From Chthonomonas calidirosea (GTDB lineage Bacteria; Armatimonadota; Chthonomonadetes; Chthonomonadales; CAJBBX01), in assembly GCA_020722705.1 (NCBI GenBank), contig DYKI01000023.1, forward strand, positions 1-38,471: 38,471 nt of DNA. Reading direction: 5' to 3'. The notes under the pieces were generated by a model. The model did no database searches, was not told where the DNA came from, and saw only the letters and a program-made list of their open reading frames with translations. Below are positions 1 to 9,300 of this stretch, piece after piece (position 1 is the stretch's first letter; each line of letters opens with the position of its first letter). Made by a program: the position numbers and the translations under genes.

Positions 1-82
1 GAGCCTCGCCCTCCCGGAGGCTCGCCTTCCCGGAGGCTCGCCCTCCCGGAGGCTCGCCCTCCCACGGGGCATCGCCCTCCCT
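1..82. repeat. GAGGCTCGCCCTCCC tandem repeat array (cut by window edge)
   Basis: Four near-identical units of about 15-16 bases (GGAGGCTCGCCCTCCC) are followed by a diverged unit ending in CATCGCCCTCCC. The same motif occurs at 25161-25223 and, inverted, at 33979-34021, so this is a dispersed family and not a local duplication. The array lies 25 bases past the stop of the aminotransferase gene on the minus strand and runs off the left edge of the window. Its function is unknown. Confidence 0.85.
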
Positions 83-106
83 TGAGGGTGTTTGGATGGA
101 GCGGCG

Positions 107-1339
107 CTAGAGCGTGCCGGTTCCGGCAAGTTTCGCTGCAGACCGGCGGATGCCCAGGACGGTCTCGTCGAGGTCCTGCTCGGTGTATCCCTCATTGATG
201 TGAAGGATTACGCACGTCCGCAGGATGTCCTCGGCCACGGGGCACATGCCGGCTCGGTATTCACGGTCCAGATAGGCATGGTGACCACGAGTGAATGCCG
301 ATCCCTCGGTGAAGATCGGGTACGTATACACCGGCGTGCCGATATAATGCGCGCCGACCGGCACTCCCTCTTGCCCGAGTGCCTGAGCCAGGGTATCTGC
401 ATCATAGACCTGTTCGTCCACCCGCATCATGTAGAACCACCATGACGGGTCGCAACCGGGAGTGATAACGGGCAGCAGCAGGCCTGGGGCGCCCTCAAGC
501 CGCCGTGAAAGCTCGGCGCACCATCGGCGTCTGCGTTCCACGATGCTCGCGAGCTTACGGCACTGCGCAAGTGCGACCGCTCCCTGCAGCTCGGTCATAC
601 GATAGTTGTTGCCCAGGAACCTCGGATTGCGTTGCGCCACGCCGGAGCGTCGGTCATAGCACTTGTCGGTCGCGAGCCTCAGCCGAGTTGCCATCTCCTC
701 ATCGTCGGTGACCACGATACCGCCGTCGCCGCACGAGATGTGCTTGAACTCGTTGAAGCTGTAGCATCCGATATCGCCCCAGGTACCGACCGCACGACCA
801 CGATAGGTGCATCCGAACGCCTGCGCACAGTCTTCGACGAGGGGGACGCCATGCTTTCGACATACCGCGGACAGGGCTTCAAGGTCACATGCGTTTCCAG
901 CAAGATGGACAGCGACGACGGCGCGTGTGTTGGGCGTGATGGCGGCCTCGACTGAGCGCGGGTCCATCGTGTATGTGCGAGCGTCGAGGTCGGCGAAGAC
1001 CGGCACGGCGCCCTGATAGAGGATCGGGATCACCGAGCCCATGTCGGTGATCGGGGACGTGATCACTTCGTCGCCGGGCGATATGCCGAGGGCAATCAGG
1101 GCCGTGTGAATGGCCGCCGTGCCGCTAGTGCACGCCACGCCGTACCGGGCGCCGACCATGCCTGCATACGTCTCCTCGAGCCGGCGCACTTTCGCACCCT
1201 GGGCGTAGAACAGCGTGCCCTGCTCGAGCGCCTCTTTGAGCTCCTTCAGTTCCTCGTCGCCGTACCGTTGCGCCCTACCATAGGGCGTCGTCTTGGCTCT
1301 CGCGTTTGACGCCGAGCCCGTTGTCTCTCCATTGCTCAT
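107..1339 (-). CDS. DegT/DnrJ/EryC1/StrS family PLP-dependent aminotransferase
   Basis: The 410-residue product has the fold-type I layout of sugar aminotransferases. The phosphate-binding segment ACTSGTAAIH lies near residue 70, VEDCAQAFG (D170, Q173) contacts the PLP ring, and SFNEFKHISCGDGG carries the Schiff-base lysine K199. In the StrS family these enzymes aminate keto-sugar nucleotides or related keto-polyols, usually with glutamate as donor. The start ATG overlaps the TGA of the upstream gene (ATGA at 1336-1339), so the two are probably translationally coupled. It is the last gene of the leftward operon. No sugar dehydratase or epimerase partner lies next to it, so the substrate cannot be named. 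The family assignment is firm; the pathway is unknown. Confidence 0.9.
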   Translation of the reverse strand: MSNGETTGSASNARAKTTPYGRAQRYGDEELKELKEALEQGTLFYAQGAKVRRLEETYAGMVGARYGVACTSGTAAIHTALIALGISPGDEVITSPITDMGSVIPILYQGAVPVFADLDARTYTMDPRSVEAAITPNTRAVVAVHLAGNACDLEALSAVCRKHGVPLVEDCAQAFGCTYRGRAVGTWGDIGCYSFNEFKHISCGDGGIVVTDDEEMATRLRLATDKCYDRRSGVAQRNPRFLGNNYRMTELQGAVALAQCRKLASIVERRRRWCAELSRRLEGAPGLLLPVITPGCDPSWWFYMMRVDEQVYDADTLAQALGQEGVPVGAHYIGTPVYTYPIFTEGSAFTRGHHAYLDREYRAGMCPVAEDILRTCVILHINEGYTEQDLDETVLGIRRSAAKLAGTGTL

Positions 1340-3072
1340 CGCTGGAACTCCAATCGTGCGCGCTCACCGGCCGCAGCCGAGAAAGCAATAGTGTCGAATC
1401 GAAACCCAAAGCGCTCGGTGTCGCCCTGGGGATGCAGGAACAGCATCACGGCGTCCTTCAGGCCCGCGTCGGCGCTCAGCTCCACGCACACCGATCCTGA
1501 GGCGTCTGCCTGATATCCTTCCCAGCATACCGCGCGCCGGGCGTCCTCCCAGTCGGCGATCTCTCGGGCTGTCCACCATTCCATGCCATGCTCCTGCGCG
1601 TTGCGAACCGCTGCTCGCAACGCGTCCGCCACCCCTGCCGTCGCGATGTGGGCAGGGTGGAACAGCAGGTGAAGGATGCCATGGGCCCTGAGCACCGACC
1701 GGGTCAGAGCTTCGGCAAGCGGCGCAGGCGCAAACACGATCAGATCCTGCGTTGGCGTCGCGACCTCGTAGACGGGCACCGTCGAGCCGTCGCGCCTCAC
1801 CGGCATGTACGGATGGCACGTGCCGAAGTTGTAGCCCGCCTCGCCGGTTTTGGAGGCTCCCTTCGATTGGTCAAGCCGAATCCCGTGATCGGCGCACCAC
1901 TCGAACAGGTCGGTATCGCCCTCCCAGCGAAGGTAATGATTCTTGTTCGTGACCGGCGGACCCCCAAGCAGCCGTGTCAGCTCCCCGTGTTGGCGATCGA
2001 ACTGCGTGGGCGACCAATCCAAGCCGTCCGTCATGGCGTCGTAGTGCATGGCCGGCTCGTGTCCCGCAGCCCGGATTCGTTCGATCACCTCAGGCGGATA
2101 ACCGGGCAGGATGACACACCATGTCGAGCGGATGCCGAGATCGGCCAGCACGTCAAGCATGGCCTTCGCCAGATCGGGGTTGTTGTTGTCGGTATCGTGC
2201 GAGAGCATGGCGACGGCAGGCAGGTTGCGCGGATACAGCCAGAGCATCGGCAGCCGGACGCCCCGGCGCTCACATGCTCTTAACAGCGTCCGAACGAGCA
2301 GCTCGGCCCACTGGTCGGCCTGAGGCTCAAGGAACGCCTTGAAGCCCGGCACCCCCGGTACGTCCTGTCGGTCGAAGTCCCAATCGAGCGCGAAGCCGTC
2401 GCCGCTCTTCAGGACCTCATCGCAAATGGGGGCGGTTCCGTCGGAGGCGGGCACGCCGTCGCGCGTGATCCCGATGCCCTGCCTGATGCGCACCAGCGCT
2501 CCCGGAAGGTCGGCGGCGATGAGCACGCCATGCCCCTCGCCGTGCTTGGCTTCCGTCATCGCGGCGCGCCCCGTCGGGCGGCCATGCTTGTCGTGGGCAT
2601 CCGCAAGCGCCACGGTCTCGATGAGGGCACGCACCGGCAGCCCGTTGAAGTGGTGCAGCCCTTCGGCAATGTGAGCCGTTCGAATGTCCTGGAGCGTCGG
2701 TTTCGTGTAGCCCTCGCCAAGCGTGCCGACGCCGCCGCCCCACGATGCGAATGCGGGGCCCTCGACCTCGACGCCCAGCATATCTGCGAGGCCGCAGGTG
2801 CCGGCAACGGCAATCCACTCGCCCCCTCCCTCGATCCATTCGCGCAACGCCGTCTTGGTCGCTTCGGACAGGACGCCGTCGCCGACGGTGATCAGGACGC
2901 CGGCGGCAGGCAGCGCGGCTGCGAGGTCCGCGACATCAACGGCGGTAAACGGCAGGCCGTAGTGTCGCAGAGTGTCCCTGAGCACGCCGGGGTAAGACAC
3001 CGTGCGTGCCGCATTCGGGCCCGGGGGCGGCATCAGGCAAAGAACAATGGGTATGGAGCGGGTCACATCCAT
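1336..3072 (-). CDS. Polysaccharide-deacetylase-like protein with N-terminal GATase-like domain
   Basis: The 578-residue product has no obvious signal peptide. Residues about 5-220 resemble a type 1 glutamine-amidotransferase-like or beta-galactosidase-trimerisation-like Rossmann domain (GVLITVGDGVLSE, EWIEGGGEWIAVAG) with no recognisable Cys-His-Glu triad. Residues about 285-530 look like a polysaccharide deacetylase/NodB barrel: MLSHDTDNNNPD (D293, D295) would be the metal-binding motif and AGHEPAMHYDA (H338, H343) the second motif. The ribosome site GGGAGG lies 9 bases before the ATG. The gene follows the amidohydrolase after 97 bases and overlaps the aminotransferase start by 4. It probably acts on a carbohydrate or amide bond; substrate and location are unknown. 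The deacetylase assignment is moderate and rests on two motifs. Confidence 0.65.
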   Translation of the reverse strand: MDVTRSIPIVLCLMPPPGPNAARTVSYPGVLRDTLRHYGLPFTAVDVADLAAALPAAGVLITVGDGVLSEATKTALREWIEGGGEWIAVAGTCGLADMLGVEVEGPAFASWGGGVGTLGEGYTKPTLQDIRTAHIAEGLHHFNGLPVRALIETVALADAHDKHGRPTGRAAMTEAKHGEGHGVLIAADLPGALVRIRQGIGITRDGVPASDGTAPICDEVLKSGDGFALDWDFDRQDVPGVPGFKAFLEPQADQWAELLVRTLLRACERRGVRLPMLWLYPRNLPAVAMLSHDTDNNNPDLAKAMLDVLADLGIRSTWCVILPGYPPEVIERIRAAGHEPAMHYDAMTDGLDWSPTQFDRQHGELTRLLGGPPVTNKNHYLRWEGDTDLFEWCADHGIRLDQSKGASKTGEAGYNFGTCHPYMPVRRDGSTVPVYEVATPTQDLIVFAPAPLAEALTRSVLRAHGILHLLFHPAHIATAGVADALRAAVRNAQEHGMEWWTAREIADWEDARRAVCWEGYQADASGSVCVELSADAGLKDAVMLFLHPQGDTERFGFRFDTIAFSAAAGERARLEFQR

Positions 3073-3169
3073 GGCGGCTTTCCTCCCAGACAGGCTGCAT
3101 CACCATGCGCACATGTGCGCTCGACACCCGACACTTCGTGTCGGAGCGCAAGGAATCCTTTCGCGGGTC

Positions 3170-4075
3170 CTACGCCTTGAAGGCCAAAACCCGTTCGGCG
3201 TTACCTCCCACGATGGCGGCGTACTCCTCGTCGGTGATGCCGCCGGCGAGTGCCAGGTCCTTCAAGAAGCCGAGCTGCGGCATCCGGCCCTCAGCATCGG
3301 CGAAGCACGTATCGGTGCCGAACAGCAGCCTGTCGGAGAACTCCTTGATGAAAGCTAAGCCGCGTTGCGGATCACGAGTCAGGGCATTGAAGCCGCTGTA
3401 GGCAGAGATGTCGGCGAACAGCCCTGGGTACGTGCGCAGGAGCCGCTGCAGACTTCCTCCGTCGCCGATCGGGCCGGTCGGATAGCCGGACTTGGCCTCG
3501 GGGCCGAGCAAGGGGCCGATCTCCGCCCAGAAGCCCGGTCCGTGGCCGATGATGGTCGTGTTCGGCGCAAGCTGCAGGAGGCGTTCGAGCCTCGGTGACC
3601 CGGGCTCGTCAATGAGGCCGTACTTGCCTTCGCCCGGTCCGCAGCTCTCGAACAGAACGGGCAGATCGAGCTCACCGCATTGCCGCACGACGTTCACGAC
3701 GCGCGGATCGTCGAACGGCAGGTTGCCGCCAAGCTCGCCGATGCCGCGACAGCCCAGGTCAACATATCGCTCCAACAGCCATCGAAAGTCGGCGGAGGCG
3801 CTGTTGCCGCCCCATCGAACGTCCAGATTGCCGAACGGGATGAGCCGATCCGGATGCGCGGCGGAAGCCCTGATCTGGGAAACGACATCCGGCATGTCGC
3901 CAAACAGGCCGGGGAACGTCACGGCTTCCGGGCAGGCGGGCCAGGGCAGCATCACCGCTCTGTCAATGCCCTCATCGTTGAGGCGGGCAAGCAGCGCGTC
4001 CATCGTTAGCGGGACACGATCCATGCTCCCCGGCGTTCTCAGATCGCAGCAATGTGCGTGGATATCAATGATCAT
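3170..4075 (-). CDS. Amidohydrolase-superfamily (amidohydrolase_2 type) TIM-barrel hydrolase
   Basis: The 301-residue product begins MIIDIHAHC, whose H6 and H8 form the first metal-binding pair of the superfamily. A histidine follows in IIGHGPGFW (H178), and a C-terminal aspartate lies in LLFGTDTCF (D255). This is the usual arrangement for the ACMSD/uracil-hydrolase-like amidohydrolase_2 group. Members hydrolyse or decarboxylate varied substrates, including lactones and aromatic acids, so no specific reaction is claimed. No signal peptide is present, so it should be cytoplasmic. The ribosome site is weak. The start lies 23 bases after the glycosidase stop, which supports co-transcription. Confidence 0.8.
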   Translation of the reverse strand: MIIDIHAHCCDLRTPGSMDRVPLTMDALLARLNDEGIDRAVMLPWPACPEAVTFPGLFGDMPDVVSQIRASAAHPDRLIPFGNLDVRWGGNSASADFRWLLERYVDLGCRGIGELGGNLPFDDPRVVNVVRQCGELDLPVLFESCGPGEGKYGLIDEPGSPRLERLLQLAPNTTIIGHGPGFWAEIGPLLGPEAKSGYPTGPIGDGGSLQRLLRTYPGLFADISAYSGFNALTRDPQRGLAFIKEFSDRLLFGTDTCFADAEGRMPQLGFLKDLALAGGITDEEYAAIVGGNAERVLAFKA

Positions 4076-4098
4076 CGGTCTCGGTCATCCCTGCCGGT

Positions 4099-5403
4099 TC
4101 AGGGCTCCTTGAAGGAAATGTAGGCAGGCGTTTCCGTAACTTCCAGACTGAGTTGTTCGCCGGTTCGTCTGTGCGGCACAGCTTCCGGCGCGCCTTCACT
4201 CAGAGGCATCCGTTCAACGGCCACCAATGCGCCAGGCGGCGCCGCGATTGTGGCCTCAACCTTACGATCGGATCCCGTCGGCGACCAGACCACGCGGACG
4301 CCTCGCTTGGGGTCGTCTGCGCTCCGGAAGTCATAGGCGTACATCTCGCCGGACCGTTCCTCGACGACGCGCTCGAACCGGAACGACCCGAGCGTGCGGT
4401 ACAGGTGGGCGAGAGCGTAGAATGCCGGCTTCGGCTTGAAGTTCCGCGTGATGCCGCTGGACCCGTGCACATGCGGCTCGTCCTTGTCGTCGTAGAAGTA
4501 CACATAGGCGCGATCCAGACCGATCCGCGCAAAGACCAGGAACGCACGAACCAGCCATTGCGCCTGCTGGGTTTCAGTGGAACCTTCCCACTTCGCGAAA
4601 TCGCCGGTGGGCGGCGCAGGCTTGGTGGATGCGTCCCAGCCGAACTCCGTCAGCCAGACCTGCTTTCCACGGGCGTTGCGATCGCGCCACTCGATCATGC
4701 CTTTGATCTCGCGCAGGAACTTGATCCGATTGTCCTCCGGGAAGCTGCGGCGCCAGGTTGGCCACCCCTCGACCTCTGCGTAGCTATGGAAGCTGATCAC
4801 GTCGTACAAGTCCTCGAGCCCCTTGAAGCACTCAAGGCTCTTGGCGTAGCGGTGGCTCGGGCCGTCAACCACAGCGCACGTGGCGATCTTCATCTTCGGG
4901 TCGCCACGGCGAACGCCGCGAGCCATGTGCTCGAACATGGTTCGGTACGAAGCGTCATCCCAGAGGCCCGGCTCGTTGCCGATCTCGATGGACTCGGCCA
5001 GATGGTTGGTTCCCGATGGGCCGAAGAACCGTGCGAAGGTGAACCCGTAGGCGAATGCGTCGTTCGGAATGTCCTTCCACTGGCTCTGCTCGATGGTCTC
5101 GAACATGACGCACGGATTGACCGTGAACCCCTCTTTAGTCCAGGATCTGTACACCGTCTCCCAGTTCACCATATTGCGCGCGAACGGGAAACGCGTGGCG
5201 AAGCCGGGCTCCTGGCCGAGGTCCCACTCGATGGGATGGTAGTCTCGCGCGATCCGGCAGACCTGCTTGTAGAGCTCCGGCTTGAACAGCACCGTGTGGC
5301 CGTTGATGCCCATCAGGTCACGCATGGGAGGCCGGGCGGGCGCGACCGGAGACTGAGCAGTCCAGCCGACAGACAGAACGGCCAGAAGCGGCGCGATCAC
5401 CAT
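4099..5403 (-). CDS. Secreted clan-A-like glycoside hydrolase
   Basis: The 434-residue product starts with a short hydrophobic signal (VIAPLLAVLSVGWTAQ), cleaved around residue 17-24. A TIM barrel follows, with the two carboxylates expected in clan GH-A: acid/base E144 in IEIGNEPG and nucleophile E253 in VWLTEFGWD. The C-terminal 100 residues form a beta domain. A strong GAGGAGGAGG ribosome site precedes the ATG. It probably hydrolyses a beta-linked oligosaccharide outside the cytoplasm; the exact GH family was not determined. It lies between the MBL-fold gene (46 bases) and the amidohydrolase (23 bases) and is read in the same direction. A long reading frame on the opposite strand is a shadow. 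Confidence 0.75.
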   Translation of the reverse strand: MVIAPLLAVLSVGWTAQSPVAPARPPMRDLMGINGHTVLFKPELYKQVCRIARDYHPIEWDLGQEPGFATRFPFARNMVNWETVYRSWTKEGFTVNPCVMFETIEQSQWKDIPNDAFAYGFTFARFFGPSGTNHLAESIEIGNEPGLWDDASYRTMFEHMARGVRRGDPKMKIATCAVVDGPSHRYAKSLECFKGLEDLYDVISFHSYAEVEGWPTWRRSFPEDNRIKFLREIKGMIEWRDRNARGKQVWLTEFGWDASTKPAPPTGDFAKWEGSTETQQAQWLVRAFLVFARIGLDRAYVYFYDDKDEPHVHGSSGITRNFKPKPAFYALAHLYRTLGSFRFERVVEERSGEMYAYDFRSADDPKRGVRVVWSPTGSDRKVEATIAAPPGALVAVERMPLSEGAPEAVPHRRTGEQLSLEVTETPAYISFKEP

Positions 5404-5449
5404 CGTTCCTCCTCCTCAGACCTGTGCTTTCAGTGCCGCGCGCGATCGT

Positions 5450-6208
5450 CTATGTTTCAAGGACCAGGCCGTCATGGGCCAGCCTGACGTTCTCCGGCAG
5501 GATCGCGTTTGTCTCATCGTGATCATAGTGATGGGACAGATGCGTAAAGTAGGTGTGCCCCGGTTGGAGTTCGTCCACGACAGCGAGCGCCTGGGCTAAG
5601 CCGAAATGCGTCTTGTGGGGTTTTGGCCGAACGGTGTCGAGAATCAGAATGTCGAGACCCCTGAGGCGTTTCATCGTCTCATCGGGTATGCGGCTCACGT
5701 CCGTCACGTAGGCGCAGTCGTCGAACCGATAGGCGAGGATAGGCAGTTGGCCGTGGAAGACAGGCAGCGACTGCACGTCGAGCCCGAACAGGCTAAACCG
5801 ATCGGGCGCAGGCTCGAGCCTGATCTTCGGCTTGCCGCCGCCCTCCTGTGTCGGCACGAATACATACTCGAAAATCCGGCGGATATCGGCGAGCGACCGT
5901 TCGTCGCCGAACACGGGTATCTCCGCCCCGATGAGCGCATTGAAGCGCCGGAGTTCGTCCATGCCGAAGATGTGATCCGCATGGGTATGCGTAATCAGCA
6001 CCGCATCCACGCGGGTCATCCCGAACGTCAGTGCCTGCATACGCAGCTCGGGCGTCGTGTCCACCAGGATTGCGCGGCCTTCGTTCTCGACGAGGATCGA
6101 GGGACGAAAGCGCTTGTTTCGAGGGTTGGTCGAAGTGCACACAGGGCATGTGCATCCGATCATGGGAACGCCGTGAGAGGTGCCCGAGCCGAGGAAGGTG
6201 ATCCGCAT
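5450..6208 (-). CDS. MBL-fold metallo-hydrolase, PhnP-like
   Basis: The 252-residue product is a compact metallo-beta-lactamase-fold protein. HTHADH (H74, H76, D78, H79) is the core dinuclear metal motif. The N-terminal GSGTSHGVPMIGCTCPVC, with C19, C21 and C24, resembles the structural zinc site of PhnP-type cyclic phosphodiesterases. THLSHHYDHDE near the C-terminus supplies the last metal histidines. Length and motif order match the family. The likely activity is phosphodiesterase on a small cyclic or nucleotide-like substrate, but no phn genes are nearby, so the physiological role is open. The ribosome site is poor. A tandem inverted-repeat array occupies most of the 122-base gap to the upstream gene and could form hairpins in the transcript. 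Confidence 0.85.
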   Translation of the reverse strand: MRITFLGSGTSHGVPMIGCTCPVCTSTNPRNKRFRPSILVENEGRAILVDTTPELRMQALTFGMTRVDAVLITHTHADHIFGMDELRRFNALIGAEIPVFGDERSLADIRRIFEYVFVPTQEGGGKPKIRLEPAPDRFSLFGLDVQSLPVFHGQLPILAYRFDDCAYVTDVSRIPDETMKRLRGLDILILDTVRPKPHKTHFGLAQALAVVDELQPGHTYFTHLSHHYDHDETNAILPENVRLAHDGLVLET

Positions 6209-6230
6209 TTCGGCGCGATTCTACCCGGCG

Positions 6231-6330
6231 ATCGGTCGGATCAGTCCGATGGATCGGACCCATCCGACGGATCGGACCCATCCGACGGATCGGACCCATC
6301 CGACGGATCGGACCCATCCGACGGGTCGGA
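6231..6330. repeat. TCCGACGGATCGGACCCA tandem inverted-repeat array
   Basis: About four to five copies of an 18-base unit lie between two leftward genes and abut the TGA of the large secreted protein (6331-6333). Each unit contains TCCGA/TCGGA arms, so the array can fold into successive small hairpins on either strand. Out of context it would encode Ser-Asp-rich repeats, as the related array at 20050-20100 does inside a gene. It may weaken read-through into the MBL-fold gene; that is inference. Confidence 0.85.
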
Positions 6331-9300
6331 TCATGGTGCGCCTTCGTTGAGCACATCGAACGTCACCCCGCCACGGTGGCGCATGCCGCCGAACCGGCCT
6401 TTGGTCAGCTTTGCCGTCTGTTCCGATTGGCGTGTGGCTCGGAACTCGCGCAAGGAGATCGGAGATCCTACGGCCTCGATGCGGATGGTGATGCCCCCGG
6501 TGGGAAGCTGGTTGCGGAGCACATAGCGCAACGGTCGCTCGGATGAGCCGATCGTGAACCGATGATCAAGGCCGGGAAGGGGTCTGCCCTCGCGCAGGAC
6601 GCTTATGCGGAGCGATGAGGCCTGTTGCCCTTTGACCTCGGTCTTCGCACGGGCCACGATCTCGATCTGCTCGCCTGAGTCCAGTTCATCCAGCGGTCCG
6701 AGTGTCAGCGGATGCCCCTCACGAATGACCGTCGTTCTCGGCGCCTCGATCGCGGTCACCTCGACATGTGCATGGAAGGGGACGACGTAGACGCTGCCTT
6801 CCCATGATCCATCGGCATTGAGGCTCTTGAGCAGCCCCGTCCGCTTCGGTCCGCTCCCGATGCAGGCGATGTCGAAGCGCCGCTTCCCGTCGCGGAAGGC
6901 CCGTATCTGCCCGACGCCGCCGGTGAGGCACGGGCGCGGACGATCCTCGGCTATCAGCTTCTCCAGGGCCTGATGCATGGTGTCGTTGTAACCGCGATCG
7001 TGCGCCTCGGGCCAGAGCATGCAGTGGGCCGACACCGCTCCGTTATCGAACATGAACCGGAGCTGCTCGTAGGCGGCTTTGGGGTCGGGCGTCAGGGCCT
7101 GATACTCGCCGATGGACATGGCATCGAACCCTGACGAGTGCGCATCCTGCAGGGCGTCGTGGGGACGGTTGTACCAGACCCCGTAGCGCGTGAAGCCGTA
7201 GCCCGTTCCGGCGTTGAGCATCCAGTCAATGGGCGTGAAGCGTGCGGTTACGTCGCTGAACGCCTGGAGGTTGCCGATGGCGTACGTGTCGGGTATCTGG
7301 TGGCACTTGATGATCTCGGGCGGGAACCCGGCAAGGAGCGCCTCACGGAACGTTTCGGCCACGCGCCGGCTGACGATGCAGCGGTTGTAGTCGGTCCAGG
7401 CCTTGTAGAACGGATTGGCGATGTCGTAGGCGTCCCATGGCCCGCGGCCCCAGTTGCGCGGCGCGTCGAAGTAGTCTGAGAAGCCGGTTCCCATGGCGCG
7501 GTTGATGGCGGCCTGATCCCCTCCGTAGATGCGCTTCAGGTAGTCGTAGAAGCCCTCGATCATCTTGAGGTTGTAGTCGCCCATGGAACCGTCGGCCTCG
7601 ACGGCGATCTCGTGCTCGTGGTTCGGCTCAAGGCCTGCGCAGTGCTCGGGCCGTTGCCGGAACGGCGCAACAAGCTGTCGGAGGAAGTGGCGAAGAGGCA
7701 GGATGTAGAGGTTGTCAATGGCGGGCAGGCCATAGGCGTACGTTGAGGCATAGAAGTCAATGTTGCCGAACTCGCCGTACTCGACGGGACGACCGTTGCG
7801 CGTCAGCATCGGGTACACGGGCATGCCGGTTGCGGCCTCGGTGGTCGCCAGCCACGGCTCGAATACGGGTTTCGGCTGACGGTGGGTGAAGCAGGGCTCC
7901 CAGAGCTTCGGCCTGTCGGTCAGGTAGCCCGCGAAGCCCCCCTTCGTACCGTATCGGGCGACGATCGTTTCGGCAGTCCAGCTTGCCGGATCGGCGGCGC
8001 GCTCCGGGTTCCGCGCGGCATCCGCAGCGTGGTCGGTGCGCAGGTGGGCGAAGTCGCTCACCCGCACATGCTTGCCTTCCTTCGTGGGACGGTACCACTG
8101 GTACCAGAAGAGGTTCTCGTAGGCGCCGACGTCAACAGTGCGCACAGGCTTGCCGCGCTCAATCACGGCCACGTGCGATAGCGTCTCGTGGGGAAGAGCG
8201 GCATACCGGCAGCCGAATGCGGACGGATAGACGCCGTCGGCCTCGACCGGAACGCGCATTGAAGCAATCTTCGCGGGAGCGAAGGAGACCACATGGGCTT
8301 CCTGCTGGCCGGGTATGTGAGCCAGCAGACGGTCGGCCGTGGTCCCGTCAATGCGCGACAGCGTGATCGGTGAGGCCTTCGAGGGCAACGTGAACCGCCC
8401 GAGCGGTCTCCCAACGAAGTCGTACAGCCTGCCCTGTCCCGCTCCCACGATTGCGATCTCGTCGCCCTTCCGGTCCTTGACGAAGTTGCCCGCGGCGATT
8501 GCCAGAGGACCGACGACTGCGGCGTCAGGGGTGAACGATGCTGTCTGGACACCGTGCAGATCGAACACACGCACCTCCCGCACCGATCCCTTGGCCAACG
8601 GCGCCGTGGCAATCCGAGCTGCCCCTGATCCCGTGCGGCCGACTGCAACCGCGACACCACCCAGCGCTTCCGGCGGATAGGCCAGGAACTGCGTCTCGGC
8701 GATCCCATGGCGGCCAAGCACGCGAACGAGCGTATGGTTCTGTGGATCCGGACCTTCCCCGGCCACGATGATTGGCGCCGTCGGGACCGGCGGAGCGCCT
8801 ACACGCGACGACCAGCGATCAACCTGAAGGGGCAGGTCAAGGTAAGGATCCATCACCGCCACGATCGTGGAACCGTAGATTTGCTCATGCCGCAGCGCCG
8901 TCCGATCGGCGTCCGCCAACGGAGCAGCCTTGCTCAGCGCATCGAGTCGCAGGGACGGCGCTTTGGGGCCTTCGCGCGGCTTCCAGGGCCTGCCGACGAT
9001 CTCAACGCGTGGTTCGCCCCAGAGCGCCCAATCGGCGGCGCTGTTCGAGCGCGCGCCCATGGCGAACTCGATCGAGACGGACTTCCCTGCATGCTCGGTC
9101 AGGTCGGCGGTCCACTCAAACCACTTCTGCTCATTCCAGACCCTGCGCAGTATCTCACGACCGGCTACGCGCACTGCGAACTCGCATCCGTCCGCGCCCG
9201 GAGAGGCGGCCACGTCAATCCGGTCGGACATTCCGAGATAGAGCCGCAGCCGCAGCCTCTCGCCCTCGGCCACATCGGGCAGGCGAACCGCCGAGAACAG

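Noticed and set aside
1-82. CRISPR array
   Set aside because: The units are contiguous and about 16 bases, with no spacers and no cas genes in the window.
4153-5487. 444-codon plus-strand open frame
   Set aside because: It lies antisense to the glycosidase with both catalytic Glu motifs, has no ribosome site and gives an Arg/His-rich product with no family pattern.
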